From JACDAN01 sp963801855 (lineage in GTDB: Bacteria; Actinomycetota; Thermoleophilia; Gaiellales; Gaiellaceae): a stretch of 64,000 bases of DNA. Numbering within the stretch: the stretch's first letter is position 1; every line of letters starts with the position of its first letter. The stretch lies in NCBI GenBank assembly GCA_963801855.1, contig CAWDGK010000002.1, positions 186,001 through 250,000 of the forward strand. The letters run 5' to 3'. The translations under genes and the position numbers were made by a program. Of this stretch, positions 26,892 through 37,586 are shown piece after piece. The notes under the pieces are model-generated. The model saw only the letters and a program-made list of their open reading frames with translations, searched no databases and was not told the origin of the DNA.

Positions 26892-27284
26892 ATGGAAACT
26901 GCGGAAGCCATTCCCAATGAGATCGGAGTGCTCGTCGTCGACGACGAGCCGCTCTTCGTCGAGATGATTCAGGCCATGCTCGCGGTCGAAGCGGGCATCG
27001 ACGTGGTCGCGACCGCACGCGACGGGCGCGTGGCCGTGAACCTGGCGTCCCAACTCGACCCCGACGTGATCGTGATGGACGTGAGCATGCCGGTGATGGA
27101 CGGAATCGACGCCACGAGGCGGATCCGCGAGCAGGATCCCCGTGCGTGTGTGCTCATCCTCACCGGCGGGACGACGCCCATCGACGTCGACCGGGCCCGG
27201 AAAGCCGGCGCGGCCGCGTACCTGACGAAGGACCGGATCGCGACCGACCTGATCGGCGAGATTCGCAAGCTGGGCAGCCAGTAG
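26892..27284 (+). CDS. Response regulator receiver-only protein
   Basis: A 130-residue CheY-like domain: GVLVVDDEPLFVEMIQAML (acid pocket), the phospho-acceptor Asp in PDVIVMDVSMPVMDGIDATRRI, and the switch Lys in AYLTKDR. There is no output domain. The ATG at 26892 leads to METAEAIPNEI. No kinase gene is adjacent. It is followed after 43 bases by secG but is unlikely to be related to it in function. Confidence 0.9.
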   Translation: METAEAIPNEIGVLVVDDEPLFVEMIQAMLAVEAGIDVVATARDGRVAVNLASQLDPDVIVMDVSMPVMDGIDATRRIREQDPRACVLILTGGTTPIDVDRARKAGAAAYLTKDRIATDLIGEIRKLGSQ

Positions 27285-27327
27285 CCGGGCCGGAGCTTCT
27301 CCAGGGGCGCTGGTATCCTCGGCCACC

Positions 27328-27567
27328 GTGCTGCTCTTCCAGTTCACACAGGCCGGGCTCGTCTTCCTCCATTTCGTCATCTCGATCGCGCTGATCATTC
27401 TCGTGCTGCTCCATTCGGGGCGCGAGGCGGGTCTCGGCGGAATGGGGTTCGTGCCGACGTCCCAGGGTGGGACCCACATCGTCGAGAAGAACCTGACTCG
27501 CGTGACGATCGCGGTCGCCTTCCTCTTCGGGCTGAACACGATTTTGCTGTTCCGCGTCCTCGAATAG
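27328..27567 (+). CDS. secG: Preprotein translocase subunit SecG
   Basis: SecG assists SecYEG-dependent protein export. The 79-residue protein has two membrane helices: VFLHFVISIALIILVLLHSG, and after the conserved cytoplasmic segment REAGLGGMGF, TRVTIAVAFLFGLNTILLF. GTG start. It is followed directly by tRNA-Leu. Confidence 0.9.
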   Translation: MLLFQFTQAGLVFLHFVISIALIILVLLHSGREAGLGGMGFVPTSQGGTHIVEKNLTRVTIAVAFLFGLNTILLFRVLE

Positions 27568-27598
27568 CCTCGAGGAGGGCGGCTACACTGCCCGGCGC

Positions 27599-27684
<86 letters not shown>

Positions 27685-27697
27685 CTTGCAGCTCGAG

Positions 27698-27718
27698 CCC
27701 CGCGAAAGCGGGGTTTTT
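27698..27718 (+). terminator. Rho-independent terminator after tRNA-Leu
   Basis: CCCCGC (27698-27703) pairs with GCGGGG (27708-27713) around a GAAA tetraloop and is followed by TTTTT. It ends the secG/tRNA-Leu transcript. Confidence 0.85.
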
Positions 27719-27725
27719 CGATCCC

Positions 27726-27754
27726 TTGACGCCGTCCGGGCCGCTCGCTACCTT
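27726..27754 (+). promoter_or_regulatory. lexA promoter (-35 TTGACG, -10 TACCTT)
   Basis: TTGACG at 27726-27731 and TACCTT at 27749-27754 are spaced by 17 bases. They place the start of transcription at about 27761, inside the LexA box, as expected for an autorepressed promoter. The -10 is a weak match (TAnnnT). Confidence 0.55.
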
Positions 27755-27757
27755 GAT

Positions 27758-27771
27758 CGAACACATGTTCG
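27758..27771. promoter_or_regulatory. LexA (SOS) box of the lexA promoter
   Basis: CGAACACATGTTCG is a perfect palindromic match to the Gram-positive/actinobacterial SOS box CGAAC-N4-GTTCG. It lies 17-30 bases upstream of the lexA start codon, so lexA is autoregulated. Confidence 0.9.
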
Positions 27772-27787
27772 CGTCAAGGAGGCTCAG

Positions 27788-28414
27788 ATGGTGACCGACC
27801 GGCAGCGCGCAATCCTGGACTACGTGCACGAGTACGTCGAACAGAACGGCTATCCGCCGACGGTCAGAGAGATCGGTGAGGCCGTCGGCCTCCGATCGCC
27901 GTCGACCGTCCACGCCCACCTGGCGCAGCTGGAACGGGCCGGCATGCTCCGGCGCGATCCGACGAAGCCACGGGCGCTCGAGCTCACCGACCGGCGCCGC
28001 GCGAGGGAGAGCCGCCAGCAGGCCGAGATGCGCCGCCTGCCGCTCGTCGGCCAGATCGCCGCCGGTGGCCCGCTGCTCGCCGAGGAGAACGTCGAGGATC
28101 AGATCGGAGTCCCCGAGCCGCTCTCGGCCGGCGCCGACTTCCTGCTCCGGGTCAAGGGCGACTCGATGGTGGACGCCGGGATCCTCGACGGCGACATCGT
28201 CGTGGTGCAACGCCGTCAAGACGCTCGCAACGGAGAGATCGTCGTCGCGCTCGCAGGCGAGGACGAGTCCGCCGACGAGGCGACCGTCAAGCGTTTCTTC
28301 CGCGAAGACGGCCGGATCCGACTTCAGCCGGAGAACGACGCCCTGGAGCCGATCTACGCGCCGTACGTCCAGGTGCTCGGCAAGGTCGTGGGGGTCTTCC
28401 GGACAGTCCGATGA
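27788..28414 (+). CDS. lexA: LexA repressor
   Basis: LexA represses SOS genes and cleaves itself when RecA is activated. The 208-residue protein has the winged-helix DNA-binding domain (MVTDRQRAILDYVHEYVEQNGYPPTVREIGEAVGL, STVHAHLAQLERAG). The cleavage site is Ala92-Gly93 in GQIAAGGPL. The S24 peptidase dyad is Ser126 in RVKGDSMVDAGI and Lys168 in ATVKRFF. The start is ATG at 27788, just after a perfect LexA box. A zinc-ribbon gene follows with an ATGA overlap. Confidence 0.96.
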   Translation: MVTDRQRAILDYVHEYVEQNGYPPTVREIGEAVGLRSPSTVHAHLAQLERAGMLRRDPTKPRALELTDRRRARESRQQAEMRRLPLVGQIAAGGPLLAEENVEDQIGVPEPLSAGADFLLRVKGDSMVDAGILDGDIVVVQRRQDARNGEIVVALAGEDESADEATVKRFFREDGRIRLQPENDALEPIYAPYVQVLGKVVGVFRTVR

Positions 28415-28611
28415 GCACGGTCGCGCCGCTCAATCGCACGCTCGATCAGGAGCTCGTCGCGCTCATGCGCGGTGTCAGCCTGGAGTGCCTGGTCTGTGGG
28501 GAGTTCGTCCTGCTCGCGAAACGGGCGGTCTGCTGCCCGGAGTGCGGGCTCCGGCTGGGCGATGGGAAAGCCCTGGAGAGCGGGCTACAATTGGATCTGC
28601 AGGCCGGGTGA
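28411..28611 (+). CDS. Small zinc-ribbon protein
   Basis: A 66-residue protein with two knuckles, CLVCGEF and CCPECGLRL, forming a likely four-cysteine zinc ribbon. It is preceded by the helical LDQELVALMRGVSLE. The ATG overlaps the lexA stop (ATGA), so the two are co-translated and it may be SOS-controlled. Its last codons overlap the 5' end of the RNase P RNA gene (P1 from 28599). Function not known; small zinc ribbons after lexA could be regulatory. Confidence 0.7.
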   Translation: MSTVAPLNRTLDQELVALMRGVSLECLVCGEFVLLAKRAVCCPECGLRLGDGKALESGLQLDLQAG

Positions 28612-28951
28612 CCGCGGGCCGGTTCGCCGGTCCGAGGAAAGTCCGGACACCGAAGGGCAGGACGCTGGGGAAAACCCAGGCGGCGAAAGCCGACGGAAAG
28701 TGGCACAGAAAGGAAACCGCCAGAGGCGAGAAAGAGCTCTCCGGAGACGCCTAGGGTAAGGGTGAAAAGGTGGGGTAAGAGCCCACCAGCGTCGTGGTGA
28801 CACGACGGCTTGCCAAACCCCGTCCGGTGCAAGGCGAAGCAGGCTCCGCTGACGCTGCCCGCCGAGGAGCCGGGTGCGCCGCTCGAGCCGCCGGGAGACC
28901 GGTGGCCTAGAGAGATGGTCATCCAAGACAGAATCCGGCTTACAGGCCTGC
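28599..28951 (+). ncRNA. rnpB: RNase P RNA, bacterial type A
   Basis: Catalytic RNA that matures tRNA 5' ends. P1 is formed by GCAGGCC (28599-28605) and GGCCTGC (28945-28951). Universal elements are GAGGAAAGTCCGG (from 28634), GGGTAAGGGTGAAAAGGTGGGG...AAGAGCCCACC in the middle, and ACAGAATCCGGCTTA near the 3' end, completing P4. Length about 353. A strong terminator follows. The 5' end is set by the P1 pairing. Confidence 0.95.
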
Positions 28952-28959
28952 TACGGAAA

Positions 28960-28982
28960 AGCCCCGCTCCGGCGGGGCTTTT
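28960..28982 (+). terminator. Rho-independent terminator of rnpB
   Basis: AGCCCCGC (28960-28967) pairs with GCGGGGCT (28972-28979) around TCCG, followed by a T-rich run TTTTC. Confidence 0.85.
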
Positions 28983-29011
28983 CTATCTCTCCGCAGCCGC
29001 CTGGCCGGCCG

Positions 29012-29953
29012 TCAGGCCAGGTTGAAGTGCAGCCGGACGAGGGCGCCGGTCGCCGTGGTCCTGATCTCGACGACGTCGGCGAGGCGGCGGGCCATGGCCA
29101 GCCCGCGGCCCGTTTGCGCCGTCGGCTCGGGAAGCGCGTACCCCGCGAAGGGGTCGGGGATGCCGGTGCCGGTGTCGTCGATGTCGAAGACGAATGCGAC
29201 GCCCGTGACCCAGGTGCGCACGCGCGCCACATCCGCCGCGTGCTGGAAGACGTTGGCGGCGATCTCGCTCGCTGCCAGCTCCGCGTCATTCAACCGCTCG
29301 TCTCCCAAGCCGGCCCCCGCAGCGTGGTCGGCAACGAAGCGCCGGATTTCCGTGGCGGAGCCGAAGTACCCCTCACTTGCGTCCTGTGGCGGCCGCGAGA
29401 GGGGGACGCTGTCGATTCTGCGGGCGAACGCGGACGGCTCCAGATAGTCGCCGCACGGCTGCCGGGACTCGCCGTAGCCGAGGATCGGGTGCGTCAGGCA
29501 GGCGTCCTCGATGATGTCAGGAGAGAGAGTCTTTGCGTCGTAGGGGCAGACGAGCCAGACAGGGTGGGGCGCGAGTGCGACGTTGAGGAACGACTCGTAG
29601 CGCTTCCATTCCGCGACGCCGGGACCGCCGTTCTTGGGCCAGCACGGCTCGCCCAGAAGCCGGATCTGGCTCGCACCGGCGTTCAGCTGCCGGTCGATGT
29701 ACTTGAGAAAGATTCCCAGCCGTTCGACAGTCCGGTGACGTTCGGAGTCTTCCGCCCAGTCCACCGAGGAGGCTCGCTTGCCGAGTCGCTCCTGGAGCAG
29801 CCCGGCATTCGCGAGGGTCGGCGCGGCGAGAATCGGCTCGGCTCGATCGATGCCCTCCTCGATAAACGGGAGGGCGCCGGCGAGAAACTCGTTCTCAGAT
29901 GAGTAGACGAAGGCGTCGTGGACGAGACCCGGTGATCCCATGGTCGTCACCAC
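29012..29953 (-). CDS. MEDS-domain sensor with C-terminal HATPase (anti-sigma/RsbW-like) domain
   Basis: Residues 10-190 match the MEDS (DcmR-type) sensory domain: HDAFVYSSENEFLAGALPFIEEGI, RIRLLGEPCWPKNG and ALAPHPVWLVCPYDA. Residues 200-313 form a GHKL ATPase of the HATPase_c_2/RsbW type: NDAELAASEIAANVFQHAADVARVR, VFDIDDTGTGIPDP and GRGLAMARRLADVVEI. No phospho-acceptor His domain is present, so it is more likely a serine-kinase anti-sigma or regulatory ATPase than a true histidine kinase. The signal is unknown; such proteins are frequent in actinobacteria. Confidence 0.85.
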   Translation of the reverse strand: MVTTMGSPGLVHDAFVYSSENEFLAGALPFIEEGIDRAEPILAAPTLANAGLLQERLGKRASSVDWAEDSERHRTVERLGIFLKYIDRQLNAGASQIRLLGEPCWPKNGGPGVAEWKRYESFLNVALAPHPVWLVCPYDAKTLSPDIIEDACLTHPILGYGESRQPCGDYLEPSAFARRIDSVPLSRPPQDASEGYFGSATEIRRFVADHAAGAGLGDERLNDAELAASEIAANVFQHAADVARVRTWVTGVAFVFDIDDTGTGIPDPFAGYALPEPTAQTGRGLAMARRLADVVEIRTTATGALVRLHFNLA

Positions 29954-30018
29954 GCCTCATCGTAGCCCAGCCGTCCGAGGGCTCCTTCCTCGGTTCGCCG
30001 CCACCCTGATCGAACGCG

Positions 30019-31395
30019 TTAGGCGCGAAGGACGACTTCGACCGCGGTACCACGGCCCGGTGTGGACGCGAAACCGAATGCGCCGCCGATCGAGTCTGCG
30101 CGCGTCCTCATGTTCTTCAGGCCCTGGCCGGCGCCGTTCTCGGTCGTCTCGAACCCGGTGCCGTCGTCGAGGATCCGGACGATTCGCCGTGGGCCGTCGC
30201 GGCCGATCCAGACGTCGGCCTGGGTCGCGCCGGCATGCTTTCGCACGTTCGCGAGTCCCTCCTGGACGATTCTGAACACCTCGATCTGCTCGTCCGGCGC
30301 GAGCATGATCGCCGGGTCGACCTCGAGCTCGACCTCGAGCTCGCCGTCCGCGGTCAGGACGTCCAAGTAGCGCCGTAGCGCCGTGTCGAACGGCGCATTG
30401 CCGCTCGCCGAGGAGAGGGCGAGAATCGCGAATCGCGCTTCCTGCTGCGCGAGGACTGCCGCCGACTTGAGCCTGCTGAGGGTTCCTTCGGGAGCCGATC
30501 CGCGCTCGAGCATCGAGGCGTGGGTCGAGATGGTGAAGAGGTACTGGGCGAGGCCGTCGTGGACCTCGCGCGCGACCCGCGCTCGCTCCTCCGCGACTGC
30601 GCGGCCGAACTCGGCGAACTGAATCGCCCGCCACACGCCGGCGAGCAGGAGGCCGAACGCGAGCACCCGCAGGAAGTCCCCCTGCGAGACCACGCCGCTC
30701 GGGACGACAGGCGTGAACACGTAGTGGAGCTCGGCGGAGAGCATGAGCGTCGCCGCAAGGGCGAGCCAACGATCGAGGTCCTCGCCGTAGCGGCGATACC
30801 GGAGTCCGAAACCGCAGACGGCGACCAGGCTCAGGAAGCCCTGGAGCGCGAGGGCCACGATCATCAGGGCGGGCAGGTCGCTACCGGCTTCGAGACTCGG
30901 GAGGCTCTCGCCTGCGCTCCGGGCGAGCACCCAGATCGCACCGAGGGCAAGCGCGATTCCGGCAAGCACGAGTCGGAGCGCCCAGCGTCCCTCAGCCGTC
31001 CTTCCGCGAACGAATGAGGATGCCGCGATCAACGTCAGGGCGAGGATTCGTGCGGCCACTCCGGCCCACGCCTCCGGGGTGGGGACGGGATCGTCGCCGA
31101 GCACCGGCGCGATCGCGAAGAACAGGATGCTGGCGGCCGACGCGGCGAAACCTGCGCACAGCAAGAGATCGAGGCGCCGGCCTTCGACGGAGAAGCGGAT
31201 ACCGGCGAGAACGGAGACGATGGTCGCGGCGAGCGTCATCCCCGTGTCTAGCGCGAGGCGAAGATTCGGGAGCTCGTAGGTCGAGCGGAGATCCGGGTAG
31301 GCGAGGAACAGCGCTAGGCCAGCGCCGAGAAGGCCAACGAGCAGCAGCTCGCCAACGAGCCATGCCTGGTAGGCGTCACGGTCGTCACGCCGCAT
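30019..31395 (-). CDS. NarL-type membrane sensor histidine kinase (HisKA_3)
   Basis: A 458-residue kinase. The first ~260 residues hold eight or so membrane helices with short loops and no extracellular domain. HisKA_3 follows with His279 in RVAREVHDGLAQYLF, then an ATPase domain with N box EGLANVRKHAGA, G1 LDDGTGFE and G2 GQGLKNMRTRADSIGG. It is divergent from its probable partner, the LuxR-type regulator starting at 31439, with a 43-base shared promoter gap. Confidence 0.93.
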   Translation of the reverse strand: MRRDDRDAYQAWLVGELLLVGLLGAGLALFLAYPDLRSTYELPNLRLALDTGMTLAATIVSVLAGIRFSVEGRRLDLLLCAGFAASAASILFFAIAPVLGDDPVPTPEAWAGVAARILALTLIAASSFVRGRTAEGRWALRLVLAGIALALGAIWVLARSAGESLPSLEAGSDLPALMIVALALQGFLSLVAVCGFGLRYRRYGEDLDRWLALAATLMLSAELHYVFTPVVPSGVVSQGDFLRVLAFGLLLAGVWRAIQFAEFGRAVAEERARVAREVHDGLAQYLFTISTHASMLERGSAPEGTLSRLKSAAVLAQQEARFAILALSSASGNAPFDTALRRYLDVLTADGELEVELEVDPAIMLAPDEQIEVFRIVQEGLANVRKHAGATQADVWIGRDGPRRIVRILDDGTGFETTENGAGQGLKNMRTRADSIGGAFGFASTPGRGTAVEVVLRA

Positions 31396-31438
31396 TTACC
31401 CCTTGTCGGCAGAAGGGTCGCTGCCGATAAGGGTCGGA

Positions 31439-32083
31439 GTGGAACCTCGCATGCTCATCGTTGACGACCACCCTCTGACCCGCGACGGGCTTGCGGCCCT
31501 GCTCGCAGGCCATGGGTTCCAGATCGTCGGGGAGGCGGGAGGAGGCTACGAGGCGATCGAGCGGGCACGTGAGCTCCAACCGGACGTCGTGCTGCTCGAT
31601 CTCTCCATGCCGGACCTCGACGGGCTCAGCGCCCTGCCCCTCCTTCGCACGGCTGCGCCGAACTGCGAGGTTGTCGTGCTCACCGCATCCGGAGACGAGG
31701 CAAATCTGCTGGCTGCCATTCGAGGCGGTGCAGCGGGCTACCTCCTGAAGACCGAGCCGCCCGAGCGTCTGGTCGACTTCCTGCATGGAGCAGCGCGAGG
31801 CGAGGCAGCCCTTTCGGGGGCGGTCGCTCGGCGCCTTCTCGACCAGGTCCGGAACGGCGATCCGACGGACGCCGGTGTGCCGGACTCGGTTGCATCCCGG
31901 TTGAGCGCGAGAGAGCTCGAGGTCCTGCTCCTCCTGGACGAGCATCTCGGCACCGATCAGATCGCCAAGCGGCTGTTCATCTCCGAGCACACCGTTCGAT
32001 CGCACGTCAAGAGCCTGCTTCGAAAATTGCAGGTCTCTTCGCGCCGCGAAGCTCTCGAGTTTCTCGCCGCAGCCCGCTCCTAG
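31439..32083 (+). CDS. NarL/LuxR-family response regulator
   Basis: The receiver domain (MLIVDDHPLTRDGLAALLAGHG) has its phospho-acceptor Asp54 in PDVVLLDLSMPDLDG. The output is a LuxR HTH (LSARELEVLLLLDEHLGTDQIAKRLFISEHTVRSHVKSLLRKL). The GTG at 31439 (VEPRML) has the Shine-Dalgarno AAGGG and gives 214 residues, the normal size; TTG at 31403 and ATG at 31451 are alternatives. Divergent partner of the histidine kinase on the other strand. Confidence 0.93.
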   Translation: MEPRMLIVDDHPLTRDGLAALLAGHGFQIVGEAGGGYEAIERARELQPDVVLLDLSMPDLDGLSALPLLRTAAPNCEVVVLTASGDEANLLAAIRGGAAGYLLKTEPPERLVDFLHGAARGEAALSGAVARRLLDQVRNGDPTDAGVPDSVASRLSARELEVLLLLDEHLGTDQIAKRLFISEHTVRSHVKSLLRKLQVSSRREALEFLAAARS

Positions 32084-32222
32084 CCACCACTCACCCATCC
32101 TGGGTGACCGTGAATCGCCCGCCAGGGGCGAGGACACGATGCGCTGACAGGCGGATACTGAGATCAATCCTCTCTCCTCGCAGAATCGCGAAGAGGGCGG
32201 TGGTTCTTCCTCCTTGACCGAG

Positions 32223-32244
32223 ACGGCCGGCGCAAGCCGGCCGT
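32223..32244. terminator. Bidirectional stem-loop between convergent genes
   Basis: ACGGCCGGC (32223-32231) pairs with GCCGGCCGT (32236-32244) around GCAA. It lies between the response regulator (ends 32083) and the HDAC-like gene (ends 32252 on the minus strand). The T-run is short. Confidence 0.6.
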
Positions 32245-32251
32245 TGGGCGT

Positions 32252-33097
32252 TCAGGACCCGAAACCGTCCAGCGCAGCCTCGACGAGCCGCGGCAGCGTC
32301 CGAACGTTGTACCCGCCTTCCAGGACTGCGGCCACACGGGGAGAGAGCGAAGCCGACCGAGATGCCAGCTCGCGGAATCCGGCCTCGGTGACGAGCATCT
32401 GTGCGATCGGATCCTCCTCGTGCGCGTCGAACCCGGCGGAGACGATCAACAGCTCAGGATCGAAGCGACGAACGGCGGGGGACACGTGCTCCTCGAAGGC
32501 CTCCAGGTACTCCTGATCGGTCGATCCGGCTGGAAGAGGCACGTTGACGACCGTGTCGCCCTGATCGTCGGGCCCGCCGCTGCCGGGGTAGAACGGCCAC
32601 TGGTGCATCGAGACGAAGAGGACGCCGGGGTCGTCTCGAAAGATCGCCTCGGTCCCGTTGCCGTGATGGACGTCCCAATCGAGGATCGCGACTCGCTCGA
32701 CGCCGAGCTCCGCTTGCGCGTAGCGGGCGGCCACCGCGACGTTGTTGAAGAGGCAGAAACCCATCGCCACCTCCCGAGTGGCGTGGTGGCCGGGTGGGCG
32801 GACGAGTGCGAACCCGGAATCGTCCACGGCCCCCATGGCCGCACCTGAAGCGAGGAGCGCCGCCTCGTAGGTCGTCTCGGTCGCCACCGTGTCCGGGCCG
32901 ATCGCCGTTGGACGGTCGATTCCACGCACGAGCTCGAGAAGCTCCCGCGTGTGACAGGCGAGCACGTCCTCCTCGGATGCCGGCGACGCCTCGCGGAAGT
33001 CGAACCGCTCCAGGAGTGCGCGAAGCCTGTCCTGGCTCTCCGGGTGGTCTCCGGTCGGGTGAAGGCGCGCCATGGCGGAGTGGCTGACGAGCTCCAT
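32252..33097 (-). CDS. Histone deacetylase-like amidohydrolase
   Basis: A class II HDAC/acetylpolyamine-amidohydrolase-like zinc enzyme of 281 residues. Hallmarks: HPESQDRLRALLE near the start, RPPGHHA (charge relay His pair), GFCLFNNVAVAARYA, the metal site ILDWDVHHGNGT, SMHQWPFYPGSG, SAGFDAHEEDP and LEGGYN. The ATG overlaps the stop of the SixA-like gene (TGATG), so it is translationally coupled to it. In bacteria such enzymes may deacetylate polyamines or acetoin-related substrates; the substrate here is unknown. Confidence 0.92.
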   Translation of the reverse strand: MELVSHSAMARLHPTGDHPESQDRLRALLERFDFREASPASEEDVLACHTRELLELVRGIDRPTAIGPDTVATETTYEAALLASGAAMGAVDDSGFALVRPPGHHATREVAMGFCLFNNVAVAARYAQAELGVERVAILDWDVHHGNGTEAIFRDDPGVLFVSMHQWPFYPGSGGPDDQGDTVVNVPLPAGSTDQEYLEAFEEHVSPAVRRFDPELLIVSAGFDAHEEDPIAQMLVTEAGFRELASRSASLSPRVAAVLEGGYNVRTLPRLVEAALDGFGS

Positions 33098-33603
33098 CAG
33101 ACCTCGACGACGTCGGGGAGCTCGAGCGCTCGCCAGAGCTCGAGGGGGTCGCGACCTGTCCGTGCCGCCACATAGAGGCTCATCACCGTCCCGTGCGAGA
33201 CCACGACGGCCGGATCCGGCAGGTCGGCGACCGCCCGCTCGAAGCGGTCGAGTGCTGCGCGGGCGCTCTCCTCGCCGAAGACCACCTCTGCGGGACGCTC
33301 GAACAACTCCCGGATCGAGTGCTCGAACGCTTCGGGCGTGAGCCACCCGACAGTGCGCCTCGCTGTCTCCCGCAACCCGTCCGACAGCTGCACGTCGAGG
33401 CCGAGCACCGGCGCAATGAGCTCGGCGGTTTCGCGGGCCTTCGGCTCGGTGCTCGCCAGGAGCGCGAGAGGCGCGTGCGCGGTGAGCCGTTCGGCGAGCG
33501 GCCCGCACCGGCGTCGTCCCTCCTCGCTCAGCGGCCAATCCTCGGACGGAGCCTCCGGATCGATCTGCGGTGCGCTATGCCGAACCAGCAGCAGCACGCG
33601 CAC
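33097..33603 (-). CDS. Histidine phosphatase superfamily protein (SixA-like)
   Basis: A 168-residue protein with the N-terminal phosphatase motif LLVRHSAP (RH-S instead of the usual RH-G) and LSEEGRRRCGPLAERL. The surface Arg/Glu region is STEPKARETAELIAPVLG, and the second catalytic His is in AVVVSHGTVMSLYVA. The size fits phosphohistidine phosphatase SixA or small phosphoglycerate-mutase-like phosphatases; substrate not determined. It overlaps the exonuclease gene by 29 bases and the HDAC gene by one. Confidence 0.85.
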   Translation of the reverse strand: MRVLLLVRHSAPQIDPEAPSEDWPLSEEGRRRCGPLAERLTAHAPLALLASTEPKARETAELIAPVLGLDVQLSDGLRETARRTVGWLTPEAFEHSIRELFERPAEVVFGEESARAALDRFERAVADLPDPAVVVSHGTVMSLYVAARTGRDPLELWRALELPDVVEV

Positions 33604-34407
33604 CGAGCCGGCCTGCGAGGCCGCCTAGGCCCCAGGAGTCGAGGAGGGAGGACGCCTCCGCCCACTGTGGGGACTGATCGTCGAGGGGAGGGAGAGGAGC
33701 GGAGGCGTCGAGCGTGGCAATTCGTCTGTAGAGCTCCAACTCCTTCCGGAGATTCGGGAACCGACCTGCGTCCAGCGCCGCCTCGAGCGAGCCGTGCTGT
33801 TTGAGGATCGCGGCGGCCTTCTTCGGGCCTACCCCAGGGGCACCGGGAATCTTGTCGGACGGGTCTCCACGCAGCGCGATGAAGTCCGGAACCTGTGCGG
33901 GCTCGACCTCGTACCGCTCGCGCACCTCCGCCGGCCCGATGCGGGCGAGCTCGGAGACTCCTCGAACCGGAGTCACCACCGTCGTCGTGTCGCTGACGAG
34001 CTGGAAGGAGTCCCGGTCGGAGGTGACGACGACTGACCGGCCGCGTCGGTCGTCCTCCGATCGGACGGCGGCAGCGAGGAAGTCGTCGGCTTCGAAGCCC
34101 TCGGCCTTGGGCGCCGCGAATCCCAGCGAGCGAACAAGCTCGGGGAGGAGGTCGAGTTGCTCGAGCAGGCTCGGTTCGAACACACGTCCCGCCTGGTAGC
34201 CCGCCAGCGCCTCGTGGCGATACGTCGGGCACCGTGAGCGTGTCCCAGCCGACGACGATCGTTGCGCGGCTCCTCCGACTCCCACAGCCGGACGATCATG
34301 TTGGTGAAGCCGACAACCGCGTTGAGCTTGATCGACTTCGGCAGCCCGTGGTACGCGCGGTGGGCGAGCGAGTCGCCGTCGACTACGAGAAGGGGGCGCT
34401 TGTCCAA
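33575..34407 (-). CDS. 5'-3' exonuclease (flap endonuclease family, two frameshifts)
   Basis: A stand-alone version of the Pol I N-terminal 5' nuclease. It opens MDKRPLLVVDGDSLAHRAYHGLP (first metal Asp). Two single extra bases near 34255 and 34220 break the segment reading TIVVGWDTLTV and YRHEALAGYQAGR. The rest is in one frame: GFAAPKAEGFEADDFLAAAV, VVVTSDRDSFQLVS, and the helix-hairpin-helix DFIALRGDPSDKIPGAPGVGPKKAAAIL. About 277 residues after repair. It may process flaps or RNA primers. Confidence 0.85.
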
Positions 34408-34408
34408 G

Positions 34409-35005
34409 TCACAGGGTCTTCTCGAGTGCGTTGATCGCTGTCATCAGCCGTTGGGTCGCGATCTTGGAGCTCCCGCGGACGTCTTCCTTGTCGAGGTCGG
34501 ACATCTCGATCGGTGGCCCGAAGGCCACGCGAAGCGGCCCGAGCTTGAGGAGGCTCTCCGTGCCGCCGATCGCGGCCGGCACGAGCGGCACCCCGGCCTG
34601 GAGCGCAACTCGCGCGGCCCCCGACCGCGGACGAGCCTTGCGCGACTTCACGCCCTTGTTCCGCCGTGTGCCCTCCGGGAAGATCGCGACGACCTCGCCC
34701 GCTTTCGCGAGCTCGATCGCCCTTCGCATCGCCTCTTCGTCGCCCATCCCGCGCCGGACCGGGAAAGCGCCCACGGCCTTCAAGACCGGCTTGAAGGGAA
34801 ACACGTACATCTCCGACTTCGCCATGAAGCGGAGCTGGCGCTCGGGATAGAGCGGAAGGCCGAGCGGCCACGGATCGAAGTTCGAATGGTGGCTGGCGGA
34901 AAGGACGAACCCGCCCTCGCGTGGAAGATGCTCCTCACCTGTGCTGCGAAAGCGGAACAACCGCCGCATCGGCCCGGCCGAGACGGCTCCGATGAACTCG
35001 TACAT
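34409..35005 (-). CDS. 1-acyl-sn-glycerol-3-phosphate acyltransferase (PlsC family)
   Basis: Acylates lysophosphatidic acid in phospholipid synthesis. The 198-residue protein has the catalytic SASHHSNFDPWPLGL (HX4D) and the glycerol-phosphate site FPEGTRRNKG, then GVPLVPAAIGGTE. The ATG at 35003-35005 (MYEFIGAVSAG) has a good Shine-Dalgarno (GTGAGG, spacing 6); the longer frame to 35059 has no support. It begins one base after the exonuclease stop region and is divergent from the topoisomerase gene. Confidence 0.92.
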   Translation of the reverse strand: MYEFIGAVSAGPMRRLFRFRSTGEEHLPREGGFVLSASHHSNFDPWPLGLPLYPERQLRFMAKSEMYVFPFKPVLKAVGAFPVRRGMGDEEAMRRAIELAKAGEVVAIFPEGTRRNKGVKSRKARPRSGAARVALQAGVPLVPAAIGGTESLLKLGPLRVAFGPPIEMSDLDKEDVRGSSKIATQRLMTAINALEKTL

Positions 35006-35080
35006 GCGCGACCTCACGGTCGAGCAGTATCCCTTCTCCGAGAGGGTCGAGCTTGACACCCTCCGGTACGCTGCGGCGCG

Positions 35081-37315
<2,235 letters not shown>

Positions 37316-37586
37316 ATTTTTCGTTAAACGACTGAGTCAAACCTTTTCAAGAGGGCCGCGTCTCCCTAAATTGAGACAGTCACGCGCTTCGACCGCAAAC
37401 CGATCAGCGCGCCCGCCCGGAATACAGAGAACGAGCATCACGTTTCATGGATCGAGGGCCGGAAAACGGCTCCGTTACCGTGGAAAGACGAGGAAAACCG
37501 ACGTACAGTGAGAAGGTTTGAGGTCCGACCGGCCTCTTAGAGTAAGTAGGTTGCCGCGACAGCACGAAAGGACGTAGAGACCAGCT

